Origin: JAAXIE01 sp965204245
Lineage (GTDB): Bacteria > Chloroflexota > Dehalococcoidia > Lucifugimonadales > JAAXIE01
DNA: 64,000 nt
Direction of reading: 5' to 3'
NCBI GenBank assembly: GCA_965204245.1
Contig: CBDBED010000002.1
Location: 186,001-250,000 of the forward strand
Shown here: positions 1-8,241 of the stretch, piece after piece
Layout: every line of letters begins with the position of its first letter
How positions within the stretch are numbered: the first letter of the stretch is position 1
Made by a program: the position numbers and the translations under genes
Notes under the pieces: generated by a model
Told to the model about the DNA's origin: nothing
The model's input: the letters and a program-made list of their open reading frames with translations, nothing else
The model's database searches: none

Positions 1-350
1 AGGACTGTGCCGACTACGGCGAGGGTTGCGCCGACCATCACGGCGAGGAGGGCTCGGGGGAGGCGGATGTGCCAGACTATCCGCTCGTGAGCGGCTGGCC
101 AGTTGGCCGATACCAAATCCGGCCAGAACTGGTCGATCCCGATACGCCAGGCTGTCACCGGAGAGATGTCGGCGGGACCCAGGGTCACCGCGAGTACGAT
201 AGACGCGGCCAAGGCAACGCAAAGGCCTCCAAACAATGCGGTGAGGCCGAGCCCAGACAGCCCGCGAGGGGCCGCGACACCGATGGGTGAACGATTCACC
301 CCAGAGCGAATCAGCCTAGCCAGCAACGTTGGCATTGATGACGGCCTCAT
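1..350 (-). CDS. FecCD-family ABC transporter permease (N-terminal part, truncated by window edge)
   Basis: Reading the minus strand from an ATG at 350 gives 116 residues that run off the window. After a short polar start there is a hydrophobic helix (about residues 35-60), then the hallmark of FecCD/BtuC permeases, a stretch ending RLPRALLAVMVGATLAVVG at about residues 96-114. The ATG overlaps the stop of the upstream MATE gene (ATGA), so the two are translationally coupled. With the binding lipoprotein at 1758-2972 it would form the membrane channel of a siderophore, heme or cobalamin importer; no ATPase is visible and it may lie beyond the edge. Family assignment is firm, substrate unknown. 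Confidence 0.85.
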   Translation of the reverse strand, partial: MRPSSMPTLLARLIRSGVNRSPIGVAAPRGLSGLGLTALFGGLCVALAASIVLAVTLGPADISPVTAWRIGIDQFWPDLVSANWPAAHERIVWHIRLPRALLAVMVGATLAVVGTV

Positions 351-1744
351 ATTGTCGCCGCCCGCCAGTGCCCCTGACGGTAGCGCCACCAAGCTCCGGC
401 CGTCCGGGCCACGAAGAAAGCGATCCCGGCGACGTATATTCCGACGAGTCCCCAACCGAAGGGGACTGCGAGCAGCCACGACAGCGGCAACAAGACAAGG
501 TAGCTGGAAACCGTGGAGGTGTAGAAGACCCACTTGGAGTCGCCAGCAGCGCGCAGCACCGCGGCCAGCACCATGCTTGAGGCCATGAAGGGCACCTGCA
601 GGGCCAAGATAATGAGGACGCGACGGGCTTCCGCCACAACGCCTGCATCCGGGGTGAGCAGATGCAGAATCGGGGACGGCGCGAGGAGCACTGGTGCCAG
701 CAGGAGAGTTGGCAGGGCGATCATCAGCAACAGCCCAGCCCGCTGGGTCAGTGCTAGCGCGCCCTGCTCGCGGCTGCCCAAGCTGTGCCCGACAAGGATC
801 GACGTCCCAGTTGACAGAGCCCAAATCGCCGTCCAGAGGACCTGCTGTATGTTCGTTATGACCTGCATCCCAGCGATGACGGACGTGCCCAGCGAGGCGA
901 CAATCCGGAGAACGAGGATGTTGTTGACGTAACCGAGGAAGAGCATGGCCGTCTCAGCCCAACCGATGGACCAGAGCCCTGGAAGTATCTCTTGGGACCG
1001 GCGGAGGTGCCTGACACGGAACAGGTCGTAGGTGGCGCGGAACTTTCTCCAGCCAAACCAGCCCATGTAAGCGCAACCGACGGCCACAGAGATTATCGTA
1101 GCGATGCCAGCACCAAGCAGTCCCCAGCCGACCACGAATATCAGGAGATAGTTCAGTGGGATGTTTATGGCGTTGACGAGGAATGTCATGCGCATGGCCA
1201 CACCGGTCTCCCCGACGCCGGCATACACTGATCGGAACATGGCTGTCGCGGCGGCAAAAGGTGCGGCGAACGCCAGTGCCCGGAGATATGGTACGCCCTC
1301 GGTTAGCACGGCCTCGCTCAATCCGAAGGCAGCAAGGATTGTTCCAGAACCGATGCTGAGGACGAGGAACACCACTAGGCTGGCGCCGATGCCGACCAGC
1401 AACGAAACGTCCAGCAATTGTCCTATGGCGGCGGGACGACCCTCTCCGTACCGCCGGGACGCAATTATCTGGGTGGCAGTCCCCCATCCACTGAACAGCA
1501 TACCTGCTGCTATGTTCACGGATGAGGCGACGGCCGCTGCCGCGAGTGCCTCGGTGGAGACACGGCTGATCATAACGGTGTCGACGACCCCAAGCACGAT
1601 GTGTGAGAGGTTGGCGACCGCGATCGGGAAGCTCAAGGCAAAGACGCGCCTGAGGGCGTCCCCTTGAGTTGTTGTCACGGCACCCGTAGCGTCCTCCAGA
1701 GTCGTGACTGCGATGCCGGGATGAGTGGCGTCGCATCCCGGCAT
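347..1744 (-). CDS. MATE family multidrug/toxin efflux transporter
   Basis: A 465-residue, very hydrophobic protein with about 12 predicted membrane segments and two related halves, the usual size of MATE exporters. Residues 30-60 contain the typical first helix and the segment GVVDTVMISRVS that characterises the family. MATE proteins exchange cations for organic cations, drugs or siderophores across the inner membrane. It lies 13 bases after a siderophore-type binding lipoprotein and overlaps the FecCD permease, so it is the middle gene of an iron-uptake-like operon. One inference is that it exports the ligand or siderophore that the other two genes recover. The first ATG at 1744 is used; the hydrophobic core starts near residue 33, so a later start is possible. 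Confidence 0.85.
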   Translation of the reverse strand: MPGCDATHPGIAVTTLEDATGAVTTTQGDALRRVFALSFPIAVANLSHIVLGVVDTVMISRVSTEALAAAAVASSVNIAAGMLFSGWGTATQIIASRRYGEGRPAAIGQLLDVSLLVGIGASLVVFLVLSIGSGTILAAFGLSEAVLTEGVPYLRALAFAAPFAAATAMFRSVYAGVGETGVAMRMTFLVNAINIPLNYLLIFVVGWGLLGAGIATIISVAVGCAYMGWFGWRKFRATYDLFRVRHLRRSQEILPGLWSIGWAETAMLFLGYVNNILVLRIVASLGTSVIAGMQVITNIQQVLWTAIWALSTGTSILVGHSLGSREQGALALTQRAGLLLMIALPTLLLAPVLLAPSPILHLLTPDAGVVAEARRVLIILALQVPFMASSMVLAAVLRAAGDSKWVFYTSTVSSYLVLLPLSWLLAVPFGWGLVGIYVAGIAFFVARTAGAWWRYRQGHWRAATI

Positions 1745-1757
1745 CTGTCGGCGTATA

Positions 1758-2972
1758 TCAGCGGGCGGCGCTTACGCGGCGCACCGTGGTCGCCACCTCA
1801 ATCAGGCCATCAAGGTTCTGTGGGCCGGGCACACTCTGGAGGAAAGTCAGTGACATGTATTGACCGTTGGCCACCGCCGACATCCCTGACAGGGCTGGAC
1901 TGGACTCAAGGAATGCGCGGTTAGTTTCCGGGCCGCCAAAGCCGTAGTCGACGAAGATAATCAGCTCCGGGTCGGCCTCGACGACGGCTTCCCACTCCAC
2001 GGTGCCCCAAGTGCCGCTCACATCCGAGAGGATGTTCATCCCGCCAGCCCGGCTGATGATGTCGGACATGACGGAGCCGGCGAGGGCCGTGAAGGGAGCC
2101 TCTTCGCCCGAGTCGAAGTAGAACACGCGGACTGGTTCGCTGGCCGGGGCCGCCTCGGCGATCTCGGCGATTTGCTGCTCCCAAGAGGCGATGAGTTCGT
2201 CGGCACGGTGCTCAACGTCGAAGATCTGCGCTAGGGCGCGGACGTCCTCGAACATCACTTCAAGAGTCACCTTGCCCGAGAAATCAGGGCAGGCTTCCGT
2301 AAACGAGAAGCTGTGTACCTCGGAGTCTCGCAGGTTCTGTCCTGTGAGTCCTGCACTCTCGTTGAAGCCATAGCTGAACACCAAATCTGGCCCTGGGGCG
2401 AGGACTGCCTCCAGTGAGGGATAGGGGAAGCTGCCTCCCAAGCGCTCTACCAGTGCTGCACGGGCTTGGTGCCGGGGCTGAAGGCGGTCGGGAGTGCCTC
2501 CGAAGTAGCCGATGACGTGGTCCTGCAACCCAAGGGCGATGAGAACTTCAAGGGCACTCGTATCCGTGGCCACTACCCGTTGTGGGACAGTATCGTAGGC
2601 GGTCTCCACGCCGCAGTTGGTGACGGTAACGACGGTTGGCTCAGGGGTGGCGGTGGCTGTGGGAATTTGGGTGGGGGCAGGTGTTGCAGTCTTGGTCGGT
2701 TCGGGCGTGGGCGTAGCCGTGGGGCTTTGCATAGCGGTAGCGGTCGCAGTGGGCGCGGGTGCGGGCGTAGCCGCTGGCGTGGGCTGTGGAGCCGTAGTTG
2801 GCTGGATTGTTGGAGCGACAGGCTGCTGGGTGGGGGTTGCTGTGCTCTCGGTTGTGGGTGCTTCGTCACCACCGCAAGAGGCTAGGAACAACAATAGCGT
2901 CAGGGTAAGCAGGCAGAAAACGATTGCGGACAATGGTCTGCGAGGTCTGAGTTGTGCCTGAGGCTTCGTCAT
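1758..2972 (-). CDS. ABC transporter substrate-binding lipoprotein, siderophore/iron (TroA/FecB-like) type
   Basis: 404 residues. The start at 2972 is chosen because GGGAAAGGAAAA precedes that ATG and the signal peptide begins directly after it; an upstream in-frame ATG at 3029 would add a hydrophilic tail. A helix ends in a lipobox (LASC), then a long Thr/Pro/Ala linker (about residues 35-120), then a two-lobed binding domain with segments such as RVVATDTSALEVLIALGL and LEAVLAPGPDLVF that are typical of FecB/BtuF proteins. It should capture an iron chelate or cobalamin outside the membrane and hand it to the permease encoded at 1-350. Transcription probably starts about 260 bases upstream (see promoter at 3238). 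Confidence 0.85.
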   Translation of the reverse strand: MTKPQAQLRPRRPLSAIVFCLLTLTLLLFLASCGGDEAPTTESTATPTQQPVAPTIQPTTAPQPTPAATPAPAPTATATAMQSPTATPTPEPTKTATPAPTQIPTATATPEPTVVTVTNCGVETAYDTVPQRVVATDTSALEVLIALGLQDHVIGYFGGTPDRLQPRHQARAALVERLGGSFPYPSLEAVLAPGPDLVFSYGFNESAGLTGQNLRDSEVHSFSFTEACPDFSGKVTLEVMFEDVRALAQIFDVEHRADELIASWEQQIAEIAEAAPASEPVRVFYFDSGEEAPFTALAGSVMSDIISRAGGMNILSDVSGTWGTVEWEAVVEADPELIIFVDYGFGGPETNRAFLESSPALSGMSAVANGQYMSLTFLQSVPGPQNLDGLIEVATTVRRVSAAR

Positions 2973-3237
2973 TAGTTTTCCTTTCCCAGTAAAGCATGAT
3001 GGCTGTTCATCGCTTGAGTTGATTGACACATGGTATCAGTATGGGCGGCTGTTGATTGTTGGCCTCGATATTTTGATGGGGACTGACGATGGGTATCAGG
3101 AAGGGTGGTTAGATGCGCTTAATGCGGCTGGGTCCCTGTTTCCCAAGTTGCCGAGGTCCCTGGAGGGTTGCGGCTTGGGTTGGGGTTGGGCAATGGCTGG
3201 GTGTCGTTATTGATACGAACTATCAAGACAGTGAGGA
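2973..3237 (-). promoter_or_regulatory. Long 5' leader with an operator-like palindrome
   Basis: About 260 bases lie between the predicted start site of the binding-lipoprotein operon and its ATG, with no gene. A palindrome TTGATA-5-TATCAA at 3210-3226 sits near the expected transcription start, and GATGGGTATCAGG (3088-3100) recurs exactly upstream of the other binding-lipoprotein operon. No known riboswitch consensus was recognised. Confidence 0.35.
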
Positions 3238-3266
3238 GTGTAAGGAATGGGAGGGTGGGATGTCAA
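3238..3266 (-). promoter_or_regulatory. Sigma-70-like promoter for the iron-uptake-like operon
   Basis: On the minus strand there is TTGACA (3266-3261), a 17-base spacer and TTACAC (3243-3238), a strong match to the housekeeping consensus. It points toward the binding lipoprotein at 2972. The region 3267-3392 upstream of it holds nothing recognisable. Confidence 0.55.
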
Positions 3267-3392
3267 GACGGAGAGATGGACTGGGCCACGGGGGTGGCGG
3301 TGCGGTGGCAGTTAGCCGTGATGCATGGGCAGTCCGGTTACAGTGCTTGTGGGCAGCAACAGGGCTGCCGCCTCTATCGCACAGGCGGGCGT

Positions 3393-3787
3393 CTATTGGG
3401 GTGACGGATTGGCGGATGTGGCTGCGAGTGCTTGGTCGAAAGTCTTGATCTCGCGGACTCCGCGTCTTCGACAACTGGCCAGATGGCAGAGGTCGCGGGC
3501 CTGTAGCGCGGGATACTGCCCATGGAGTTGGCGGGCTAGGGCCACGTCCGCCTGCTCCAGAGCCCAGACCTCAACGCCTGCGCTTGCCATCAAACCCAGC
3601 GCCGCATCGAAGGTCTGAAGCCTTCGGGTGGGCAGATAGACATGGGCCAGTTCCTGCATGACCTCTGCTGAGGTGCACAACGGTGTGCCGTTTCGGTTGG
3701 CTTCTAGGAAGAACTATGGGCGTCTGTCTGGAGTGGGTGGTGGCGTCCCACTGCGTAGATGAAGACGTTGGTATCTACGAAGACCAC
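3393..3787 (-). pseudogene. PIN-domain (VapC-like) toxin, interrupted by a frameshift
   Basis: Two reading frames together give one PIN protein. The first starts with GTG at 3787, with AGGAG ten bases upstream, and encodes VFVDTNVFIYAVGRHHPLQ, including the first acidic residue of the fold, then hits TAG at 3706-3704. The other frame continues from about 3710 with FFLEANRNG and on through AEVMQELAHVYLP to ARDLCHLASC and the late acidic site KTFDQAL, ending at 3393. Adding one base near 3707-3712 would restore a protein of about 130 residues, normal for VapC ribonucleases. The upstream antitoxin looks intact. Either the toxin is inactivated or the base loss is a sequencing error. Confidence 0.75.
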
Positions 3788-4059
3788 TTGCGCGTCACTC
3801 CTGTCCCGCGGGACTGGGTCATGACGCGCAGGTGTTCATCCCAGTCCGGTTCCGTCTCCGGGCCATCCAGTGCTGCGCAAGACCGGAAGAACTCCTCCAG
3901 GTCATCGGGGGACTGGAACAGCTTGGCGTGTTGGCGGGCTTCGAGGCGCTCTTGGGCGGCAGCACGCAACCATGCGCTGAGGGACATGCCTTCCTGCCGG
4001 GCTTGGTGGATGAAGCGGTCCCGGTCTGCATCGGGTATCACCAACTGCACTCTGGCCAT
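3775..4059 (-). CDS. Antitoxin of a VapBC-like toxin-antitoxin pair
   Basis: 94 residues. The N-terminus (ARVQLVIPDADRDRFIHQA, then MSLSAWLRAAAQERL) has the strand-helix-helix layout of ribbon-helix-helix DNA-binding antitoxins; the acidic C-terminal half (residues 50-85) would wrap the toxin. The gene overlaps the start of the PIN toxin by about 13 bases, the normal arrangement. A palindrome overlapping the -10 box upstream is a likely autoregulatory operator. Family assignment rests on context and pattern, not on a firm profile. Confidence 0.7.
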   Translation of the reverse strand: MARVQLVIPDADRDRFIHQARQEGMSLSAWLRAAAQERLEARQHAKLFQSPDDLEEFFRSCAALDGPETEPDWDEHLRVMTQSRGTGVTRKWSS

Positions 4060-4094
4060 ATCGACCTCGAATCCCCGGGGGAGCTTGAGCTAGT

Positions 4095-4124
4095 GTGTAA
4101 TAGCGTTACACGCTGGTTTTTCAA
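4095..4124 (-). promoter_or_regulatory. Promoter and operator of the toxin-antitoxin operon
   Basis: On the minus strand TTGAAA (4124-4119) and TATTAC (4102-4097) are 16 bases apart. An inverted repeat GTGTAA-5-TTACAC (4095-4111) covers the -10 box, exactly where an antitoxin would bind to repress its own operon. Confidence 0.55.
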
Positions 4125-4145
4125 GTCAAGTGACAGTCCAGCAAA

Positions 4146-4177
4146 GCAGGGGCCAGCGTCGAAAGCTGGCCTCCTGC
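4146..4177 (-). terminator. Stem-loop terminator after the 4211-6543 operon
   Basis: GCAGGAGGCCAGC pairs with GCTGGCCCCTGC around a short loop (one mismatch), read on the minus strand 34 bases after the stop at 4211, and is followed by TTTGCT. The stem is strong but the U tract is short. Confidence 0.55.
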
Positions 4178-4210
4178 GTTGACTGGTGTTGGGGGCGAGA
4201 GGAGATGCAG

Positions 4211-5290
4211 CTACGTTTGACGGCCTCTGGTTAGGAGGTAGGCGGTGCCGAGGAGGGTCAGGACTAGGCCGAGGATGCCGAAGATGAGGACGAGGGTTGT
4301 GCCGGTGGAGGCAGCTTGGTCGGAGTCCTCCTTGGAGGCGGCGTAGTCGGTGCCGACGGCTTGGACGAGGGCGTCGATTTCGGCTTGAAGGTTGTCGAGG
4401 ACGCGCTCATTGGCAGCGATCAACTGCTGCTCGGTGACGGCCATGCCCAGTCTCAAGCGGAGGGCGTCGAAATAGTTGCCCTGACCAGCGCCGGCTTCTA
4501 TGAGCTGGCGGGAGAGGGGGATTACGGTGGGGTCGACATCGGGGCCGCCGTTGGCCGCGAGGTACTCGATGCTCCGTTCAATGCGCTGGGCGGAGGAGTC
4601 GAAGGCCTCCTCCACGTTGGTCACCAGTGTGGGGTCAGCCATCCTGGCGGCGATGGAGAGAAAGGAGTGGGCGAGGCCTACGGAGCGGATGAGTTCGGAG
4701 AGATGGGTGTAGCGGATGAACTCCTCCTCGGTCAACGCGCCTTCGCCGCCGTTCCCGGATCTTGCGTCGCTCCTGCCGGTGGCCATGTAGTAGAACTGGT
4801 CATCGAGGCTACCGGCGAGGGCGGGGACGAGTCGCCTTGTGGTGGCGAGGCCAAGTTGCTGGCGGTTCTGCTCGCCAGCGAGCATGGCCCTGAGGAGATT
4901 GGGCCTGCCCTCTTCGATCTTGTCCGAGTTGGAGACCAAGAGGTTGGCCTGCTCGCTGATGCGAGAGACGCGGGCGTCGTAGCCCTTGCCTTCGAGGGAG
5001 GCGAGTTGCTGGGTGAGTTGGGCCTTGTCGTTGGCGAGGGAAGCCCTGGATGCAATGATGCTGTCGCGGGTCATGCGGGCGTTGGATGCCTGGCCCGAGG
5101 TGGCTGCCAGTTTGCCAGCGCTCTGGGACAGGGCGGAGGCGGCGGTGAGGACCTCGACATGGTCGCTGTCCTGTGCCTGGCTGTTGAGGTTGCCGACGAC
5201 AATCCAAGCGGTTACGGCCAAGGCTATTATTGCGGCCAAGGCCACCAGGGCTGTGATGATCAGGGGGAGGGTTATGCCTGACTGATTCAT
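4211..5290 (-). CDS. Membrane-anchored helical sensor-like protein without output domain
   Basis: 359 residues: an N-terminal membrane helix (residues 8-33), a long, mostly helical extracytoplasmic region rich in Ala, Ser, Gln and Leu (about 35-325), and a second membrane helix (about 328-352) followed by a short Arg tail. This resembles the four-helix periplasmic sensor modules of chemoreceptors and histidine kinases, but there is no HAMP, kinase or methyl-accepting region. Its ATG overlaps the stop of the LivK-type lipoprotein gene (TAATG), so the two proteins are made together. It may respond to, or tether, the ligand-loaded binding protein. Function is inferred from topology and context only. 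Confidence 0.6.
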   Translation of the reverse strand: MNQSGITLPLIITALVALAAIIALAVTAWIVVGNLNSQAQDSDHVEVLTAASALSQSAGKLAATSGQASNARMTRDSIIASRASLANDKAQLTQQLASLEGKGYDARVSRISEQANLLVSNSDKIEEGRPNLLRAMLAGEQNRQQLGLATTRRLVPALAGSLDDQFYYMATGRSDARSGNGGEGALTEEEFIRYTHLSELIRSVGLAHSFLSIAARMADPTLVTNVEEAFDSSAQRIERSIEYLAANGGPDVDPTVIPLSRQLIEAGAGQGNYFDALRLRLGMAVTEQQLIAANERVLDNLQAEIDALVQAVGTDYAASKEDSDQAASTGTTLVLIFGILGLVLTLLGTAYLLTRGRQT

Positions 5291-6543
5291 TATTGGGCAC
5301 CTCCCAGCCGCATCACCTGCTGATATTCGCCGTCGGAGCCTATCACGGTGAGGTAGACGGCGTCGGAGCCTTGGTTGTCGCCGGAGCCGTACTGGAGGCG
5401 GAGGCCATCAATGTCGATGGTGCCGGCGTTTTGGATTGCTTCGAGGAAGCAGGGACGGGTCAGGTCGGCACCGCACCTCTCCAGCCCCTCAATGGCGAGG
5501 CGGCCTGCTAGGTAGCCTTCCAGCGAAACGAAGCTGGGGACGGCTTGGCCGTCGAATGCGCCCAGCGCGGCGTGGTAGGCGGCGACTGCGGGAATACTGG
5601 TGTCTTGGGGAAGGGGCACAACCTGGGTCACGTAGACCCCAGCGCCTTCGGAGCCCAATTCTTGGGCTAAGGCGTTGCTGCCGACGAAGGAGACTGTCAT
5701 GAATACGGGGTCGATATCCTGGCGGGCCAACTGAATGGTGCGGGCGACCGGGCTGTATGCGCCAATCATAATCACGGCTTCGGGGTCGGCCTCGACGATG
5801 TTGAGGGCGGCCCGCTTGACCGCGCTGGTGTTGCGCAGGTAGTACCAGGAAGCCACGGGGGCCAGACCGCGCTTTTGCAGGGCTAGCTCAACGCCCTCCA
5901 AGCCGGTCTGGCCGTAGGAGTCGTTCTGGTACAAGACGGCGACTCTGGTGATTCCGAGGTCTTCGGTGAGGCGGGCCACCATCTGCTCCGTCTCCTGGTA
6001 GTAGGAGGCGCGGAGGTTGACGACGTTGGACAGATTGGGGTCTCGGAGGAACTCGGCGCCGGTGAACGGGGCTATGAAGGGCACGCCCCGAGCATTGGCC
6101 AGCGGGGAAGCGGAGCGGGAGGTGGGGGTGCCGACCTCGCCGATGAGGGCGAATACTCCCGCGTTCTCGATGAGGCGCCGTGTGTTGGCATAGGCGGTGT
6201 CGGGTTCGTAGAAGTCATCGAGGGTATTCAGGGCCAACTGTCGTCCGTGAACGCCGCCTGCCTGATTTTGTTCGTGGAAGGCAGCCTGAATGCCCAGCCT
6301 CATCTCGGTGCCCAGTTGCTGGGCTGGACCGGTCAATGCTGCCGACTGACCGAAGAGGATTTGGTTATCCGAAACGCCGGGGACTCCATCGTCCATCATG
6401 ACCGAGGTGGCGGGCGAGGAGTCGATATTTGGCGTGGAGGTTTCCTCGGTGGTCTGACAGGCCGCGGCCAGTACCGCTGACAGCAGGGCAAGGGCCGTAG
6501 CGGCCATGGAGATGCGGGAGAACAGGGCTCTGATTTTTGGCAT
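5290..6543 (-). CDS. Branched-chain amino acid-type (LivK-like) binding lipoprotein
   Basis: 417 residues: signal peptide with lipobox LAAAC near residue 29, a short linker, then a type I periplasmic binding fold. Recognisable segments are ILFGQSAALTGPAQQLG at the first strand, FALIGEVGTPTSRSASP and VAVLYQNDSYGQTGLEGVE. Such proteins bind amino acids, amides, urea or aromatic acids. No LivHMGF transport genes are nearby; instead the gene is translationally fused to a sensor-like membrane protein, so it may serve signalling rather than uptake. Start at 6543 fits the signal peptide. Confidence 0.85.
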   Translation of the reverse strand: MPKIRALFSRISMAATALALLSAVLAAACQTTEETSTPNIDSSPATSVMMDDGVPGVSDNQILFGQSAALTGPAQQLGTEMRLGIQAAFHEQNQAGGVHGRQLALNTLDDFYEPDTAYANTRRLIENAGVFALIGEVGTPTSRSASPLANARGVPFIAPFTGAEFLRDPNLSNVVNLRASYYQETEQMVARLTEDLGITRVAVLYQNDSYGQTGLEGVELALQKRGLAPVASWYYLRNTSAVKRAALNIVEADPEAVIMIGAYSPVARTIQLARQDIDPVFMTVSFVGSNALAQELGSEGAGVYVTQVVPLPQDTSIPAVAAYHAALGAFDGQAVPSFVSLEGYLAGRLAIEGLERCGADLTRPCFLEAIQNAGTIDIDGLRLQYGSGDNQGSDAVYLTVIGSDGEYQQVMRLGGAQ

Positions 6544-6698
6544 ATTTAGACCATCCCCTCAGAAGGATTTCCCACTCGCCTGAGCGGATGAGGCTCCCGC
6601 AGACGATACATAGTTCCATTAAAGACTTGGACAAGCCCATTAGAAGGGGTTGGCCAAGGGAGACTAATGAGATGGGTATCAGGTGGGGTCAATTGCCT

Positions 6699-6727
6699 AC
6701 ACTATTATCGGTGCGTATCAATGTCAA
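6699..6727 (-). promoter_or_regulatory. Promoter of the LivK-like/sensor operon
   Basis: TTGACA (6727-6722), 17-base spacer, TAGTGT (6704-6699) on the minus strand, about 155 bases before the start at 6543. The spacer contains TTGATACG, a half-site resembling the palindrome upstream of the other lipoprotein operon, and GATGGGTATCAGG at 6671-6683 is an exact 13-base copy of 3088-3100. Confidence 0.5.
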
Positions 6728-6832
6728 GTTCTTTACTATACGGCGGGTCAAGGGGAAGGTGGCACCTCGTTGACCTAGGTGTGCGAGGTGGCTAGACTGC
6801 GAGGTCTGGGCTGGCATTTTAGCTAGCGCGAG

Positions 6833-8104
6833 GTGTCGTTGTTCCAAGCAGTGCTGAAGAGGGTGTTCTGGGCTGCTGAGGCTAGCCTGCAGGTTAACCG
6901 GGGTGTGATCGCTGCTTTTGCGGGGGTCAGGGCGCACCAGAGGACATCGCTGGCGCTGCGGTACTGGGGGTGGCGGAAGTTCTTCAATTTGCTGCTGGTG
7001 GAGTTGCAACTGCGGTTCGGGCGGACCAAGGTGTGGGGATACCCCTTCGAGTGGGAGATCGACACCACCAATATCTGCCAGTTGAAGTGTCCCTTGTGCC
7101 ATACGGGACTGGGGACGGTGCATCGGGACAAGGGCGTGATGCACTTCGACACGTATACCTCGACGGTCGACCAAATCAAGGACTATTGCGTCTGGCTCAG
7201 TCTGTATAGCTGGGGCGAGCCGTTCCTAAACCGGGATATTGACCGCTTCATTGCCTATGCGCATGAGAGGCGCATTGCCACGATTGTCAGCAGCAACCTG
7301 AACAAGCCACTGACGCCGGAGATGGCGGAGCGGCTGGTAAAGTCGGGGCTGGATGTGCTGATTGTCTCGCTGGACGGGACGACGCAGGATGTGTACGAGG
7401 TGTACCGGGTGACGGGACATCTGGACCGGGTGCTGGACAACCTGAGGCTCATCGGGGAGACGCGGAAGCGGCTGGGGTCAAAGACGCCGTTCCTTGAGTG
7501 GCAGTACATCGTGATGCGGCAGAACGAGCACCAAGTGGAGGAAGCGAAGCGGATGGCGGTGGAGCTTGGGGTGGACACCATCACCTTCAAGCGGGTGGAC
7601 TTTCCGCATGGGGCGGAGGATATCGAACTGGCGCGGCAGTGGCTGCCGCGGGCAGAGATGGAGGCACGGCTGGCGGACCCGTTCCGCAAGCCGTATGCGG
7701 AGGACGGGGCGCGATGCTGGAGGCTGTGGCGCAGTGCGGTGGTGAACTGGGACGGGGGGTATGCGCCCTGCTGCTACCTGACGGATGCATCGGACGATTT
7801 CGGGGATGTGCGGACTCAGTCGGTGAAGGAAATCTGGAACAACGAGCAATACCGCACGGCGCGGAGGATGTTTCAGAAGTCGGGGGCTCCCAAGGAGTAC
7901 GTAGGGTGCATCGGCTGTAGCGTTTATAGGGACTCCAAGGCGGCCAAGTCTCACAAGGAAGCGCGCCTGCCGCAACGCAATGGGCACCGGCCCTTGGCGA
8001 GGGTGCCGGTGACGCTGAACATGGCGGGGAAGGACCACGCGCTGGAGGAACTGGAGCAGCACGAGGCTAGGGCGAAGGCCGGCACTGCCAGCGCAGACGA
8101 CTAG
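6833..8104 (+). CDS. Radical SAM protein with SPASM-like C-terminal domain
   Basis: 423 residues from a GTG start. The CxxxCxxC cluster motif appears as CQLKCPLC at about residue 82, preceded by WEIDTTNI, the usual first strand of the radical SAM barrel. Later features are SLYSWGEPFLNRD (the GGEP-like SAM-binding motif) and LDVLIVSLDG. The C-terminal part has further cysteines (CWRLW, APCCYL, VGCIGC) arranged like a SPASM/twitch auxiliary iron-sulfur region. SPASM proteins modify peptides or act as sulfatase-maturing enzymes; no precursor peptide or sulfatase is nearby, so the substrate is unknown. The first ~60 residues are an extra helical extension. Confidence 0.85.
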   Translation: MSLFQAVLKRVFWAAEASLQVNRGVIAAFAGVRAHQRTSLALRYWGWRKFFNLLLVELQLRFGRTKVWGYPFEWEIDTTNICQLKCPLCHTGLGTVHRDKGVMHFDTYTSTVDQIKDYCVWLSLYSWGEPFLNRDIDRFIAYAHERRIATIVSSNLNKPLTPEMAERLVKSGLDVLIVSLDGTTQDVYEVYRVTGHLDRVLDNLRLIGETRKRLGSKTPFLEWQYIVMRQNEHQVEEAKRMAVELGVDTITFKRVDFPHGAEDIELARQWLPRAEMEARLADPFRKPYAEDGARCWRLWRSAVVNWDGGYAPCCYLTDASDDFGDVRTQSVKEIWNNEQYRTARRMFQKSGAPKEYVGCIGCSVYRDSKAAKSHKEARLPQRNGHRPLARVPVTLNMAGKDHALEELEQHEARAKAGTASADD

Positions 8105-8241
8105 AGGCTAGGGGTCTCGGTTTGCGGAGTCCAGCGCAGTAGACGGGGCGCTTTCCCACTTACAGAAACATCTCTATGTTGCCCGTGATGCGTGCCACAG
8201 GCCGCATCTTTTGACAGTTTGAGGAGAAAGGCGCCAATACC

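Noticed and set aside
2973..3392. Cobalamin or other riboswitch in the leader of the iron-uptake-like operon
   Set aside because: The leader is long enough but I could not find the conserved core boxes of a known class.
4316..5281. Long plus-strand frame opposite the sensor-like gene
   Set aside because: Gly/Val-rich shadow of the minus-strand gene, which has a signal helix, coupling to its neighbour and a terminator.
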